Shown: piece after piece, positions 43,527 to 54,400 of the stretch
Layout of the letters: every line of letters starts with the position of its first letter
Position numbering within the stretch: the stretch's first letter is position 1
Assembly: GCF_947241705.1 (NCBI RefSeq)
Contig: NC_079267.1
Span: 1,018,501-1,082,500 of the forward strand
From: Saccharomyces mikatae IFO 1815
Lineage: Eukaryota; Ascomycota; Saccharomycetes; Saccharomycetales; Saccharomycetaceae
Direction of reading: 5' to 3'
Length of the DNA stretch: 64,000 bases
Program-made: the position numbers and the translations under genes
The notes under the pieces: model-generated
The model's database searches: none
Told to the model about the DNA's origin: nothing
Seen by the model: only the letters and a program-made list of their open reading frames with translations

Positions 43527-46187
43527 ATGGAAGGAAGATCGAATTCTGTAGCGACTTCACAATCAGGAAGTGAAATGAGTCACAGTGAAACTAGGAACAG
43601 AGCAGGGATCAATGCTAGAAAAAGGAAATTTGCCTGCGTAGAATGTCGGCAGCAGAAGTCAAAATGTGATGCCCACGAAAGAGCACCTGAACCATGCACT
43701 AAATGTGCCAAAAAGAATGTCCCATGCATTTTAAAGCGAGATTTTAGAAGAACTTATAAAAGAGCAAGAAACGAAGCTATTGAAAAAAGATTTAAGGAGT
43801 TGACAAGAACTTTGACAAATTTAACATCAGACGAGATTTTGAAGAAAATTGAAGAAGAACAAGAGATCGTTTTAGATAATAGTAATTTTACAAAGGAAAA
43901 AGTAAAACAACTCAGAAAAAGTGCATTTGAGTCAACAGATATGGAACCAAGGTTATACAGAACACTTCGGGGAGAACCTATTGCATATAATGCCAACAGA
44001 AAGCACACGGATTCTTCACCTTTAGCACTCTTAAGCTCATCGACAAACTTCGACCCTGCGCAATCGATGAACGTCATGACAGAGGAGCAACTTAAATGCT
44101 TACCTAAGAGTCTGGGTGATGTATACTTATCAAGCAGCGATATTGCTGAATTATTTCAAGAATTTGCGACGAAGTATCATCAGTTTTTGCCAGTCGTTGA
44201 CCTTTCAAAGGGAGCTGAGCGAATCTATCACTTATCTCCATGTTTATTCTGGGTTATCCTGCTCATTGGTCTAAGGCGAAAATTTGGAGCTACGGATTTG
44301 ATGACTAGATTATCTGTGTTGGTAAAGTCCGTTTTATCGGAAATTACCATATCACCAATAATTCGATATACTCCATCAGACAAAGATGAACCCGTTTTGA
44401 ACGTAGCATCTGTATACTCGGTACAAGCTTTTCTACTATACACCTTCTGGCCTCCTTTAACGTCCTCGTTAAGTGCCGATACTTCGTGGAATACCATAGG
44501 AACAGCCATGTTCCAAGCACTTCGGGTAGGACTGAATTGCGCAGGTTTTTCAAAAGAGTATGCTTCGGCAAATTCAGAATTAGTTAACGAGCAGATACGA
44601 ACCTGGATTTGCTGCAATATTGTATCTCAAACAGTAGCATCATCATTCGGGTTTCCAGCTTATGTTTCCTTTGATTATTTAGTAATAAGCTCTATCAGAA
44701 CACCTGATACAAAAAGTCAAGTTGATATACCCAATGAACTGAGGCAAATGGCTCAAATTGCAAGATTTGAAAACCAAATCGTAAATACAATGAACTCTAC
44801 GCCGGCAAGCGTGACGGGTATGGTAAGCCAGGAAGAAAAACAGCCATTGTTGCACGTCCTTAATCAACAGCTAAGCCAATTAGAGATTAGTCTTGAAGAG
44901 AATAATCTAGATGATATACGAAAATTTTTGTTGCTTGTGGCAAAAGTTCACTTATTAACCTATTATTTCACTGATATTACGTCTCAGAATGTTGGAAAGT
45001 CAAATCGAAATATTTATGAGGGATCTTATTCTGTTATGGAGCTAGATTCAAATTTCGAGACAAAGCGTGGATTGGTGAAAGTTTATAATGCGGCAGTAAA
45101 TTTTCTCACACATGCCAATAGCATGTGGGAACATGACCCTACCATCATTAAGTACTTCCCAGGCCTGTTTGTCTTGAATGTATGGCAGTCTGCCTGTATT
45201 ATTAGCAAACTCATACATTCATCACTTCATTCAATGCTAGATGTGAACTCGGGTAAAAAAGCTTATAATAATGCAATTTCATTAACGTTCAATGCCTCTG
45301 TTTTGAAATATGATATGGCATATAGGTCATCCGGAATAATGCGAAGCATATGGAGTTTATTTGCAAATATGTATGATGCATGGAAAAACGATCAAAAGGA
45401 AGAGGTAAGCAAAATGGAAAATGACTTTAATTTGGGGATCACCATAAAATCTAGGATGTCGGTGAACGTTTTCTTTGATTGTTTGTATATTCTGAAGGAG
45501 AAATGTGGTATGGCGAAATTAGAAAGAGAAACAAAGGTTTCTACAGCGTATAACGTTGACGAGGAAGAAGAAGAGGAAGAAGATGAAGAAGAAGAAGAAG
45601 AAGAAGAGGATGAGGAAGAAATAACCGGAAACGTTTCTGAAAGTGTGGATAATCAGCAACTAAGGACAAGAAAATTTACCAACGTAAAGCACCCAGAAAA
45701 GAAAGCAAGAAGAATAATTGAAACCATTCCGCTAGATCCAAATCCAATAAATGCAGGCTCTACTAGCAGTGGAAGCTCATTGACAACCCCAAATAGTCAA
45801 GTCGCAAACACTATATCATATAGGGGAATTCTTACTAAGATGTCCCCCAGAGAGCAGCTAAATAACGCAAATTTAGATTCCAATGCCTTCTCTGATCTTA
45901 AAGAGGATGGCGTTATCAATAAACATTTGCCAATAGAAACGGATGCTGGACATCTGGTAAGTCAACCACCTCCAATAACACAAATGCATGAGAACGCACA
46001 GCCAGCAACAAAGAACAACCATTCTCTATTAGAAACGTATCCTATGGTCCAACAAAACCCTGTTTCAACGACAATCAAAGAATCACCTAATTCTATCATG
46101 GCAAGTTGGGATAACTGGGAATCTGATATGGTTTGGAGGGATGTTGATATTCTAATGAATGAGTTCGCGTTCAATCCCAAGGTTTGA
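43527..46187 (+). CDS. LEU3: Leu3 zinc-cluster regulator of branched-chain amino-acid genes
   Basis: 886 residues from ATG 43527 (MEGRSNS), the remembered length; an in-frame ATG 11 codons upstream is unlikely. The Zn2Cys6 cluster uses C37, C40, C47, C57, C60 and C67, followed by a linker and dimerisation coil. The fungal transcription-factor middle domain, which senses alpha-isopropylmalate, spans roughly 200-620. An uninterrupted Glu/Asp tract (about 677-702) precedes a Ser/Asn-rich segment, and the strong acidic activation domain is at the extreme C-terminus (WDNWESDMVWRDVDILMNEF). Leu3 binds CCGG-N4-CCGG-type sites and is a repressor without ligand, an activator with it. Confidence 0.98.
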   Translation: MEGRSNSVATSQSGSEMSHSETRNRAGINARKRKFACVECRQQKSKCDAHERAPEPCTKCAKKNVPCILKRDFRRTYKRARNEAIEKRFKELTRTLTNLTSDEILKKIEEEQEIVLDNSNFTKEKVKQLRKSAFESTDMEPRLYRTLRGEPIAYNANRKHTDSSPLALLSSSTNFDPAQSMNVMTEEQLKCLPKSLGDVYLSSSDIAELFQEFATKYHQFLPVVDLSKGAERIYHLSPCLFWVILLIGLRRKFGATDLMTRLSVLVKSVLSEITISPIIRYTPSDKDEPVLNVASVYSVQAFLLYTFWPPLTSSLSADTSWNTIGTAMFQALRVGLNCAGFSKEYASANSELVNEQIRTWICCNIVSQTVASSFGFPAYVSFDYLVISSIRTPDTKSQVDIPNELRQMAQIARFENQIVNTMNSTPASVTGMVSQEEKQPLLHVLNQQLSQLEISLEENNLDDIRKFLLLVAKVHLLTYYFTDITSQNVGKSNRNIYEGSYSVMELDSNFETKRGLVKVYNAAVNFLTHANSMWEHDPTIIKYFPGLFVLNVWQSACIISKLIHSSLHSMLDVNSGKKAYNNAISLTFNASVLKYDMAYRSSGIMRSIWSLFANMYDAWKNDQKEEVSKMENDFNLGITIKSRMSVNVFFDCLYILKEKCGMAKLERETKVSTAYNVDEEEEEEEDEEEEEEEEDEEEITGNVSESVDNQQLRTRKFTNVKHPEKKARRIIETIPLDPNPINAGSTSSGSSLTTPNSQVANTISYRGILTKMSPREQLNNANLDSNAFSDLKEDGVINKHLPIETDAGHLVSQPPPITQMHENAQPATKNNHSLLETYPMVQQNPVSTTIKESPNSIMASWDNWESDMVWRDVDILMNEFAFNPKV
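45556..45622. repeat. Purine GAA/GAG/GAT tract in LEU3
   Basis: About 22 near-consecutive Glu/Asp codons forming an almost pure purine strand. It is length-variable low complexity, and part of the protein between the regulatory and activation domains. Confidence 0.8.
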
Positions 46188-46694
46188 AAGTCTTCATCTT
46201 TTTTTACATAAATTTTACTCTCGAAGGACTGTTGTATACTGCAGTGCTACCAAAAAAGAAGACATATTATTTCTATATACGGTTCTCTCTTCCATATATG
46301 CATACTATTATTTGTCCTCCCGAAATAGCATTGAAAAAAGTACCAGAGAAGAAGGCAAAGATTTTTGATGTATATGTTTAAATACTGTGCTCATCAAACG
46401 AGGTCAAAATGAGTCCTTGAAGAACACAAAATTCAGACCGGCATGTTATCATGAATATGCAATGAGGTAAATTCAATTTTTGCCTAATAAATATACTTAA
46501 CTACAATATTACCAATGATTTCTTATTTAATCTTAATGCTGGTGGTTTCTATGAGTTTAGCAATTTACACTTTCACTTACTTTATACACATTTACAGTGC
46601 ACAGGAGTATTGAGATCATATTATGTTGGAAAAGTGATACAAATAAAAGTCCCGCATTTGTAGTTAAAAAATGGCAAAAAATCTTTTCATTAAA
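46188..46694. other. Convergent 3' region LEU3/SST2
   Basis: 507 AT-rich bases between converging genes. No motif or RNA gene is apparent. Short frames near the LEU3 stop are shadows. Confidence 0.55.
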
Positions 46695-48791
46695 CTAGCA
46701 TTTTTCTTGGATTTCTATTAAGGCGCTAGCATCTTTGTATACGTTTGACTTAGTAAACTTTTGAAAGGAATCGTTGTTCATGAGCTTATACATTTCATTA
46801 CTGACGATCTCGAAAAGGGGGTATAATTTCCTAAGGACCTTCAAAGTTGCTGATAACGAGTCATCTGATTTGTTATTATTCTGGTGATTGTCATTACTAT
46901 ATTGCACAATCGTATGAGGATGTTCTACCGCTGCAGTTGTAGAATTTAATTCTACTAAAGTTAGTGGGGAAGGTTTGTATTCTCTTGATTGTTGTTTGAG
47001 TGTCTCCTTATGAAATAGACAGTCCTCATTTGACAAAGTGCTCGAAGGTTTTAGCATTATTTCAGAAAGTTCACCCAACGTGTTTTCATCGCTTGAACTC
47101 AATGAAGAAGTGTTTGACTTAGCAGAATCAAGCATTGGATCATCCAGGATAAAAGGAAACTGTTCCGATAGTGGGGAATGAGGATGTAACATAATATTGG
47201 AAATACTCTGACGCAAGTTATGATGAATATTTAATTGATAGGGCGACCCTATCATGATATAGGCCGAGTAAATATGGTATGCCATTTCAAGACACTCGTT
47301 GGCCTGTTTCATCAAAGCTGAATCAATTGTTCTTACAATATTATTTTTTGAAGCACCAATATTAGGTTTTTTGTTACCATGCTTAGAATCTATCAATTTC
47401 TTTAGAATTGTCATTTTTTTCAAGAACCTCTTGATTTCGATGAACACATCCAAATTTTCTACACAAAATTCCCTTTCTAAATGACGTCTGAATAAATATC
47501 TCATACCTGGATCATTTAGCACATAGTCCAGCCTATTTAGATTATTTGAAGAGATGAGTATGTCTTGAGGAAAACCTTCGTTTTCGTTAAGTGCCCTTTT
47601 TTCATCACGAACAGTTACATGCCCTGGCAGTGCGAAATCTAGGTCTATGATATTACCATTTGGTGCTCGGACATTGTTAATCTTACAACCTGTCCAGGAA
47701 ACCAAATCCCAACCACGCTTAGACAGGGTGAAAAATGAGGATCTGCTGATTTGAAATTTTTTTTTATCAGTACGTGATGGTTGTAAAAGGACTGGAACAA
47801 TCAGCCCCGTTTTCAGAAACAATGCTGCCAAGGAGACCGCTTCTTTAACATGCATAATATCGGTACAGTCCATTATCCACTGCCATATGGCCTTTGTTGT
47901 AAAAGTGTACTTAATTGTTATTTTTTTGGAAGTACCAAATGCTTTGTCTTCAAATAGCCGTATTCCTGTATTAGAAACATAATATTGCGTGTGTGACTCG
48001 GAATCTGGATTTGTAAAGAACCGGTGTGCTAAGGGCGAAACCCTTTCCAAGTCATTGACATCTATGTTTTTCATCTGAACTTGCCATCCTTGCTCTGGTT
48101 TAGGTTTTTCAAAGGTAAATGTATCATCATTATTGGTATATTCCAGTAATGAAGACAAACAAGGTAATGGATCATTAGCATTTGTTGGAGACCAAACATT
48201 GGGCTTAGAACCCATCATTTTGATGAAAAGAATATGGATCAGATAATCACTATGGATGATTGAATCCGTAACAGAGCTTCTCTCAAAAGTAAAAAGTTCC
48301 ATAGAGTTAAACGAAGATAAAAGAACATCAGGAATTTTCTTCAGCCCAATATCCCTAACATACTTTTGTAAAACAGCGACCCCCTTAGGTGTGGGTTGGA
48401 AAAGAACTTTTTCCTTCGGCTCACTACGAGTCCTGTCTTGAGGTGTATGTAGCAGCTTAGAAGACATAAATAACGTAAGGAGATGCCGAGCTAAACTACG
48501 TTTAATGTTGTATGAAACATTAATGCAAGTTGTATTCATATCCACTTTGAGTTCTAATTGCCCCATTGCTTTGATAGCTTCTTGGTATGTGAAGGTAAAT
48601 TCGAAATGTTTGATGAACGGTGTTAATAAGAACGATTTAGTATCACTATTGTGTTTCTTTTCTTTTAGATCCAAACATATGAGGAAGATGGAGTATACTG
48701 TCTTTAAATCATTCGTAAATATCAGTCCATTGGGTGTTCTGCTGAAATTTTTTGACGACAGTTCATGTAAAGTCTTGTTTGTATTTGCCAT
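46695..48791 (-). CDS. SST2: Sst2, RGS protein for the pheromone G-alpha subunit
   Basis: 698 residues, as in S. cerevisiae. GTPase-activating protein for Gpa1 that desensitises cells to mating pheromone. The N-terminal half has two DEP domains (the second around FEKPKPEQGWQVQ to the mid-300s) that bind the phosphorylated Ste2 receptor tail. The RGS domain occupies roughly 420-690, starting at DPGMRYLFRRHLEREFC and split by a Ser-rich insert typical of fungal Sst2. The promoter side (48792-49206) contains pheromone response elements, consistent with known pheromone induction through Ste12. Confidence 0.97.
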   Translation of the reverse strand: MANTNKTLHELSSKNFSRTPNGLIFTNDLKTVYSIFLICLDLKEKKHNSDTKSFLLTPFIKHFEFTFTYQEAIKAMGQLELKVDMNTTCINVSYNIKRSLARHLLTLFMSSKLLHTPQDRTRSEPKEKVLFQPTPKGVAVLQKYVRDIGLKKIPDVLLSSFNSMELFTFERSSVTDSIIHSDYLIHILFIKMMGSKPNVWSPTNANDPLPCLSSLLEYTNNDDTFTFEKPKPEQGWQVQMKNIDVNDLERVSPLAHRFFTNPDSESHTQYYVSNTGIRLFEDKAFGTSKKITIKYTFTTKAIWQWIMDCTDIMHVKEAVSLAALFLKTGLIVPVLLQPSRTDKKKFQISRSSFFTLSKRGWDLVSWTGCKINNVRAPNGNIIDLDFALPGHVTVRDEKRALNENEGFPQDILISSNNLNRLDYVLNDPGMRYLFRRHLEREFCVENLDVFIEIKRFLKKMTILKKLIDSKHGNKKPNIGASKNNIVRTIDSALMKQANECLEMAYHIYSAYIMIGSPYQLNIHHNLRQSISNIMLHPHSPLSEQFPFILDDPMLDSAKSNTSSLSSSDENTLGELSEIMLKPSSTLSNEDCLFHKETLKQQSREYKPSPLTLVELNSTTAAVEHPHTIVQYSNDNHQNNNKSDDSLSATLKVLRKLYPLFEIVSNEMYKLMNNDSFQKFTKSNVYKDASALIEIQEKC

Positions 48792-49029
48792 TTCCGAGCT
48801 TTTTTAATTATTGTTTTAAACTTCTATGTCACTTCAGATAGTCTGCAAAAAAATTAATGTGACGTACGAAAGTCATACTTTGCCAAGTTTAGGAACAATT
48901 GAAAGAGAAAAACGAAACCCAGATTATAATATAGTCTCTGGTATAAATATAAAAGGCTGCCCGAGGTTCTCTAAATGCATTAAAAACCAAAATTCAAGTT
49001 TTAATAAAATGATGCAGTGCTAAATTAAC

Positions 49030-49055
49030 TGTTTCAAATTAGATACTATGAAACG
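49030..49055 (-). promoter_or_regulatory. Pheromone response elements, proximal pair (SST2)
   Basis: TGTTTCA at 49030-49036 is the reverse complement of the Ste12 site TGAAACA. TGAAACG, one mismatch, follows at 49049-49055 in the opposite orientation. They lie about 240-265 bases upstream of the SST2 start. Paired Ste12 sites in varied orientation are usual at pheromone-induced genes. Confidence 0.75.
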
Positions 49056-49166
49056 TCTAACATCCAGACATCCCATACTCGTTGAAGATAATCCTTTAAA
49101 ACTTTGCATGAACTATGGCGTCGGTATAAATGCCGTCAACATAGGTAAACGGAACAAACTCTCATG

Positions 49167-49173
49167 TGTTTCA
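49167..49173 (-). promoter_or_regulatory. Pheromone response element, distal (SST2)
   Basis: TGTTTCA, an exact Ste12 site in inverted orientation, 376 bases upstream of SST2 and just past the RIF2 stop. Confidence 0.65.
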
Positions 49174-49206
49174 AGTCTTCGGACCTTCCGGAGGATCTTG
49201 ATTATT

Positions 49207-50394
49207 TTATATATCACGCACTTCTCGAGTTACCTTGTGTGGGAGGCGCTGGTTTCTCTTAAAGTTATAGGTCCGGTGTGGGTAGTTATTGATTGTCAAC
49301 TTGTTAGTAATCCTGTACAATAAACCATCAAAGGTTGAACTTTGCACTAATATCTCAGTGTAAGCATTAAACAAATAGGTAAAGGGATGCGGGAAGAATC
49401 TCAAAAATTCAAAAAATTTAGTCAAGTTTGATTGTTTATCATTTAACTGACGTGTAACGAACAAATTGTATAACTGCAGTAACTTATTTCCGGGGTCAAA
49501 GGTGAATTTTATCATTTTTCTCAAATGTTCTTGTACTCGGGTACATGTTAGTGTCGGCATTTCAAATACACTGAGCTCTGTGTTGAGTCCTTTTCTAAAA
49601 GTTTCCGATAACAGAGATGAAATACTAATGTTATCTGAATAAACTAAAAACTTGAACGCAATTTCATTTTTTTTCTCAAGGAAAGATAAAACTTCAACTA
49701 ATTCCGTAAGCCTCGAAGGAATTATTACTGTTGAAGGAGATAATTCATCTAATTGTTCCAGTTTAAAGTAAACAATGTGGTTGATACCCATATCATGACC
49801 TATTTTCTTCATAACCATCATCATCAGATCAGACGTGCTATCTAAGGCGTTTTGATCGACTTCAGAATCGGAATTTATTTTATATTGAAAATTTTTTCTT
49901 GCTTTAGCGTGTTCTTTTATTTTGTTCAAGGGAAAGTCCTCTTTCGTTAAGTAGTCGTTCATTTCAATAATCACGACATTAGATTTGACTAATGTTAGTC
50001 TTTCAGAAACTTCACGATCGATGCCGCCATATTGATGTATATGTTGAACTTTATTGAAGAAAACAACATAATCCTTCATATTTACAAGCTCGTTGGTAAA
50101 AAAATTATTCATGCCCGGAACATAGCTTACTGAGGAGTAATTTTCGTTTAATTCCTGCAAAGCCATTGATTTGAAGTTTTGGTAAAAAGTGTAGTCTGCC
50201 TGCCCCTTCACTGGGTTTGGCTTAGAAACTTTTGAGCTGCCCGCGTTCTTTTTAATCGGAAGAAGATTCAAATTTTGCAGTATTGTAATGTTTCTTTGCT
50301 CCAGGTCATCATTTATGGCTCTTACGATCTTGTCACTGTCCACAACCTTTTCTGATTTCCTTATAGGTGCAAATTCAGAATCTACATGCTCCAT
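49207..50394 (-). CDS. RIF2: Rif2, Rap1-interacting telomere length regulator
   Basis: 395 residues from the second of two adjacent ATGs (50394), matching the remembered length; starting at 50397 would add one Met. Rif2 binds the Rap1 C-terminus at telomeres, limits telomerase, and blocks MRX-Tel1 action through a short N-terminal motif (the FAPIRKS region is the relevant end). The rest has an AAA+-like fold inherited from ORC4 by genome duplication, with no usable Walker motifs visible. The sequence is clearly diverged from S. cerevisiae, with most similarity in the N-terminus and the FFPHPFTYLFNAYTEI stretch. It is divergent from FMP27 across a 1-kb spacer. Confidence 0.95.
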   Translation of the reverse strand: MEHVDSEFAPIRKSEKVVDSDKIVRAINDDLEQRNITILQNLNLLPIKKNAGSSKVSKPNPVKGQADYTFYQNFKSMALQELNENYSSVSYVPGMNNFFTNELVNMKDYVVFFNKVQHIHQYGGIDREVSERLTLVKSNVVIIEMNDYLTKEDFPLNKIKEHAKARKNFQYKINSDSEVDQNALDSTSDLMMMVMKKIGHDMGINHIVYFKLEQLDELSPSTVIIPSRLTELVEVLSFLEKKNEIAFKFLVYSDNISISSLLSETFRKGLNTELSVFEMPTLTCTRVQEHLRKMIKFTFDPGNKLLQLYNLFVTRQLNDKQSNLTKFFEFLRFFPHPFTYLFNAYTEILVQSSTFDGLLYRITNKLTINNYPHRTYNFKRNQRLPHKVTREVRDI

Positions 50395-50397
50395 CAT

Positions 50398-51435
50398 CTA
50401 TATGCCTTTGCACTTTCCGTATTCTACGTCTTTATCTGTATATATATATATATGTATTGATTTAAATTGATCGGAGTTGATGATTAGAAAAGATTTATTA
50501 TGTAAACAAATGCTAGCCTGGTATTTTTCCTGTGTAAAAAACATGTGGGAAAGTAGAATAATAACATTCAAGATATGTCAAGCCGGGTCGCCTTTTGTTA
50601 TGATAACCTCGCTTACGATAACACTGTATGTAATCATTTATAGAAGTAATTAACCAAATCTCCCATTTAAGCAAAGGCAACTTTTTGTACGTAAAGAGAC
50701 AAAGAAAAAATCATAAGCTCAATGTTCAAATTTACAAATAATAATCGATTACTTATTTTATATTTTATAACCCTCGGGGAAAATAAAAAAATAGTCAAGA
50801 AAAATAGCCGCTTTCATTTTTAATACCCTCGGTACAAGATAAGAAGGTTTTTAGGATATTTACTAGATTACTAGTCTTTCAGCTATTATCTACCGTAGCA
50901 TAAGTTTTTGAAGTTTAATGGCATGCTACTACGACAGAACAAGCTAGCAAGCAAGCTTGTGTTGGGTATACTCTGAATTTAATGCTGTTAACGAAGCTCA
51001 AAAAATTCAAACAAGAAAGATTTGAAAAGTCAGAGCCACATTTGAGCACTTTAAATTGATGGAACTCTTCTGCAACTACCCAATTCGATCTGCTTGCGTT
51101 CTCTTCATTGTGGTTTGTAGTTCATGCTATAAACTACATCGACAATCAAAAATATCACACTGCACGTAGCAAGTATTTTACATCCTGCGGAAATAAAAAC
51201 GGAAATAAGGGAGGCGTGAAAAAGGGTCTTCGTGGTGTTAAAGTTAAAACAATGAAGCCATTTAAAGCAATATAAAAATGTAAATCCCTTATAAAATGGT
51301 CTACCACATTTATGAGGCAGGAAACGGTGAATACAACTAAGGATAGTAAAAACAAACCGCTTTGAATTCAAATCAAAAAAAAAGATCATTATAGTGAAAA
51401 CCCTTTGCATGGGTCCATACCATATTGTATAGATA
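50398..51435. other. Divergent spacer RIF2/FMP27 with candidate replication origin
   Basis: 1038 very AT-rich bases. Two exact 11-base ARS consensus matches occur: TTTTATATTTT at 50756-50766 (plus) and ATTTACATTTT on the minus strand at 51275-51285. A forkhead site GTAAACAAA lies at 50502-50510. A long minus-strand open frame (51105-51647) overlaps the FMP27 start and is judged spurious. The spacer also contains both promoters. Confidence 0.4.
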
Positions 51436-54400
51436 ATGTTTGGGATTAATATTTTTCTTTGCAAGTGGCTTATCTTTGCAGTAACTCTCTTATGGAGCTG
51501 TAAAATTTTAATAAGGAAAGTTTGGGGAGTAAACATAACATGGATTAATTTGTTTAAATTGGAAATTTGCGGTTTTTCCTTAGAAGACGGCTCAATCAAA
51601 ATAAAATCCGTCCGTTTTGCTCTTCGTGAAAGAAAGCTTCTTATCAAGGGCCTGCGGATTGTTTCCAGCCAAACAATACATACTAATGATTTTAACGAAG
51701 AGTTACCAAATGATAAAGAAGGAGCACTCCCAGAGACCTCCAGAAACTTTGGTTACTTTTTCACTTCTAGGATTCCTTCGTTTATTCAGTATTGGCTCAA
51801 TGGTATCGCCATCATCCTAGAAGATACAGAAATAGTTAACAATGATATCACGATTGAGAAATTTGGGTTTTTTGTTTCGATCAACAAATCTAAAAGAGCT
51901 AAGTCATTGAGGTTTGACTCCTTTTTAAGAAAACTTCTTTGGAATGATCAAATTATCATCGCTGATGCTATTTTTATAGTGAATACAAATCTACTAATTG
52001 GTGATATTTTGAATTCCTTGAAGGACGATCTTCAATTTGACCTAGACTTAAAACTGGGGGACTTGAATGTGCCTATGAACTTACTGAATCTATTTCTCAA
52101 CAAGGAGAACATCGATATAATGTCCAATAAGAAACTTTTGCAAAGAGTAATGGATACCACAAAGGCTAACCAAGAACTACAGGATAAAGATATTGCTAAA
52201 ATGAAATGCACACTCATACATACAATGGGGAAATTTGTAGACCGGATAAAGCCCTTAAAAGAATTGAATATCACCGTTGATAAACTTCAAATCAAGGATT
52301 TTCCCCTAACTAATCACCCAGAACTAATTGGAATGAACAAGTACGTCAGTTATAATATTTTGGTTTCCAATATAAACTTCAATACAATTAGGTTTAGAAA
52401 TGAGATGCCAGGTTATACATTAATTTTTGAGGAGCGCGATTCTCCATTCAAGTTCAGCATTATTATGGCAAGGTTTAATATATACTTGAATTTAAATCGA
52501 AAGCATCAAAAATACACCAAGCAGTTGAAAATAATTGAAATTCCAAATGTTTCGATTTTTGGTGAAACTAATTTGTTCTCTCAGAAATTTCATTACTCTG
52601 ATAATTTAGAGGCAATGAAACTCGAGAACGCTATCTTCAACATTAAGGGAAATATATCTTCGTTAACTATTGACATGGATCCAGTCAATATTTCATTCAT
52701 CAAATGCTTCCTCTCAAATATCAAAGTTTTCACATCCTCCTGCCCTAAAAACAAAGTATTAAAAGAAAATTCGCACGTAAAATTCTTGACAAGACGAAGA
52801 GTTTTGTTTGACTATTTCAAGTGCTTTTTACCCTTAATTAATATGAAATTCACGCTAGATGATCCTAAGTTTGTTATTAATGATAAGGATAATTTAATCA
52901 TAGGCAGGTTTTCCGTCTTTATGATAAGTCACCGCTCTAAAAGGTATACTTTGGGTAACCATCTTATGGAAGAGAAACAACGAACAGAACAAATTTTTTA
53001 TGAAAGTGATTGGAATGTTGAATTGCTAGATATGAAATTACAACACATTATAAAGCATCAAAAATATGACCATACAATACTGAGAGTAGATAGTATCGCC
53101 ATAGAAGAAAATCTTCACCTTTTACCAGATATCTTATGTTCTGCAGATGTTGATATCGATACCTTAGTGTTAGACCTATCTGAACTACCAACAATGGTTA
53201 TGTTAAGCGAATTAGTACATAATTTGGACAGTCAGCTGGCCAATGTGGAGGAAAACTATTTCAAAGAGTTTTATGAAAAATTTGCATCTAATCTACAAAA
53301 TATGAAAGTTGAATGTTCTAATATGGCCAAATGTCTGAAACAGAAAGATATTTTACCCAGCGACTTTTTGTTCCAGCAACTACCTGATTTTTTTGATTAT
53401 ATTAAAATTAATATCAGAGATATATCATCCACCTTGGGTGCACGATCTGTTTTCATGCCAAGAGATGTTTTTTCTTCAGTTGATTCTCAAAGTTCAAAAG
53501 ACTTAGTTGATGGAAAACTGAGAAAATACTGCAATACAGTTGAAAAATTTCAAATTGCTTTCTTTGGCGATAAAACACAGTGGCATAATAAAATTGGTTC
53601 GAACCATGCCGCTATGGTTAAATCTGGTCAGCTCAAAGGTTTTAATAAAGTCAGCGCACAAAATTATAACCACAAGCGTAGCATTGCGGATTTAGATGAC
53701 ATATCAAGTAGTGATGCAACAGAAGTAAGTCACATTTGGAGTATAAATTTACTAATAAACGATGTAACTACGTCGATTATTGGGGAAACATCTGAACTAA
53801 GTGAGATTTTGTCTACTAAAGCGGTTTCGAAAGTTTCTAATTTATCCATTAAATTATTCCCAGATTCAGAACCCTTTAGTAGCAATGAAAGTGATTCCAA
53901 GATAATTTTACAGATAAATCATTCAAGAGGAACATCAGTGATGTCACTTATGACCATTTTTTTGGCCGTCTCAGGGATACACACTCTAAACCAAATATTT
54001 GGACACTGTATTCATCAAAAGATGCGACAGTCTAGAACCAAACAGTATTTTATTGCACTGTCGGAATCGAAAAGAAAATCGTGTCTGAAAAGTATAAAGT
54101 GGGGCCAACTAAAAGAGTTAGTCGAAGTAAATTTTTCTTCGGAATATATGAGTCAGATAATTGTACTGCCTAACGGCCTGAGAACTAAGTTCGAACCGAC
54201 TTCGACATTTATTAATATGAAAAATTTTAATGTAATTTCAATAACCGGTCAGTACTTCAGAATGATGGTTGAGTCTCCAACACAGCCAAATTTTTGGGAG
54301 AGAATGGCCTGTATTGATAGGTTCAAAGTGATGGTTAACATTGATTCATTAAAAAAACAAACGGAAAACCTACACTCTATAAAACATTGGGAAGAATCAC

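Larger units (their letters stand above)
48792..49206. other. Intergenic RIF2-SST2
   Basis: 415 bases: the SST2 promoter with pheromone response elements and the RIF2 terminator. A 65-codon plus-strand frame is present but unsupported. Confidence 0.55.

Noticed and set aside
48826-49023. 65-codon ORF in the SST2 promoter
   Set aside because: Short, overlaps the region just upstream of SST2 and has no recognisable features.
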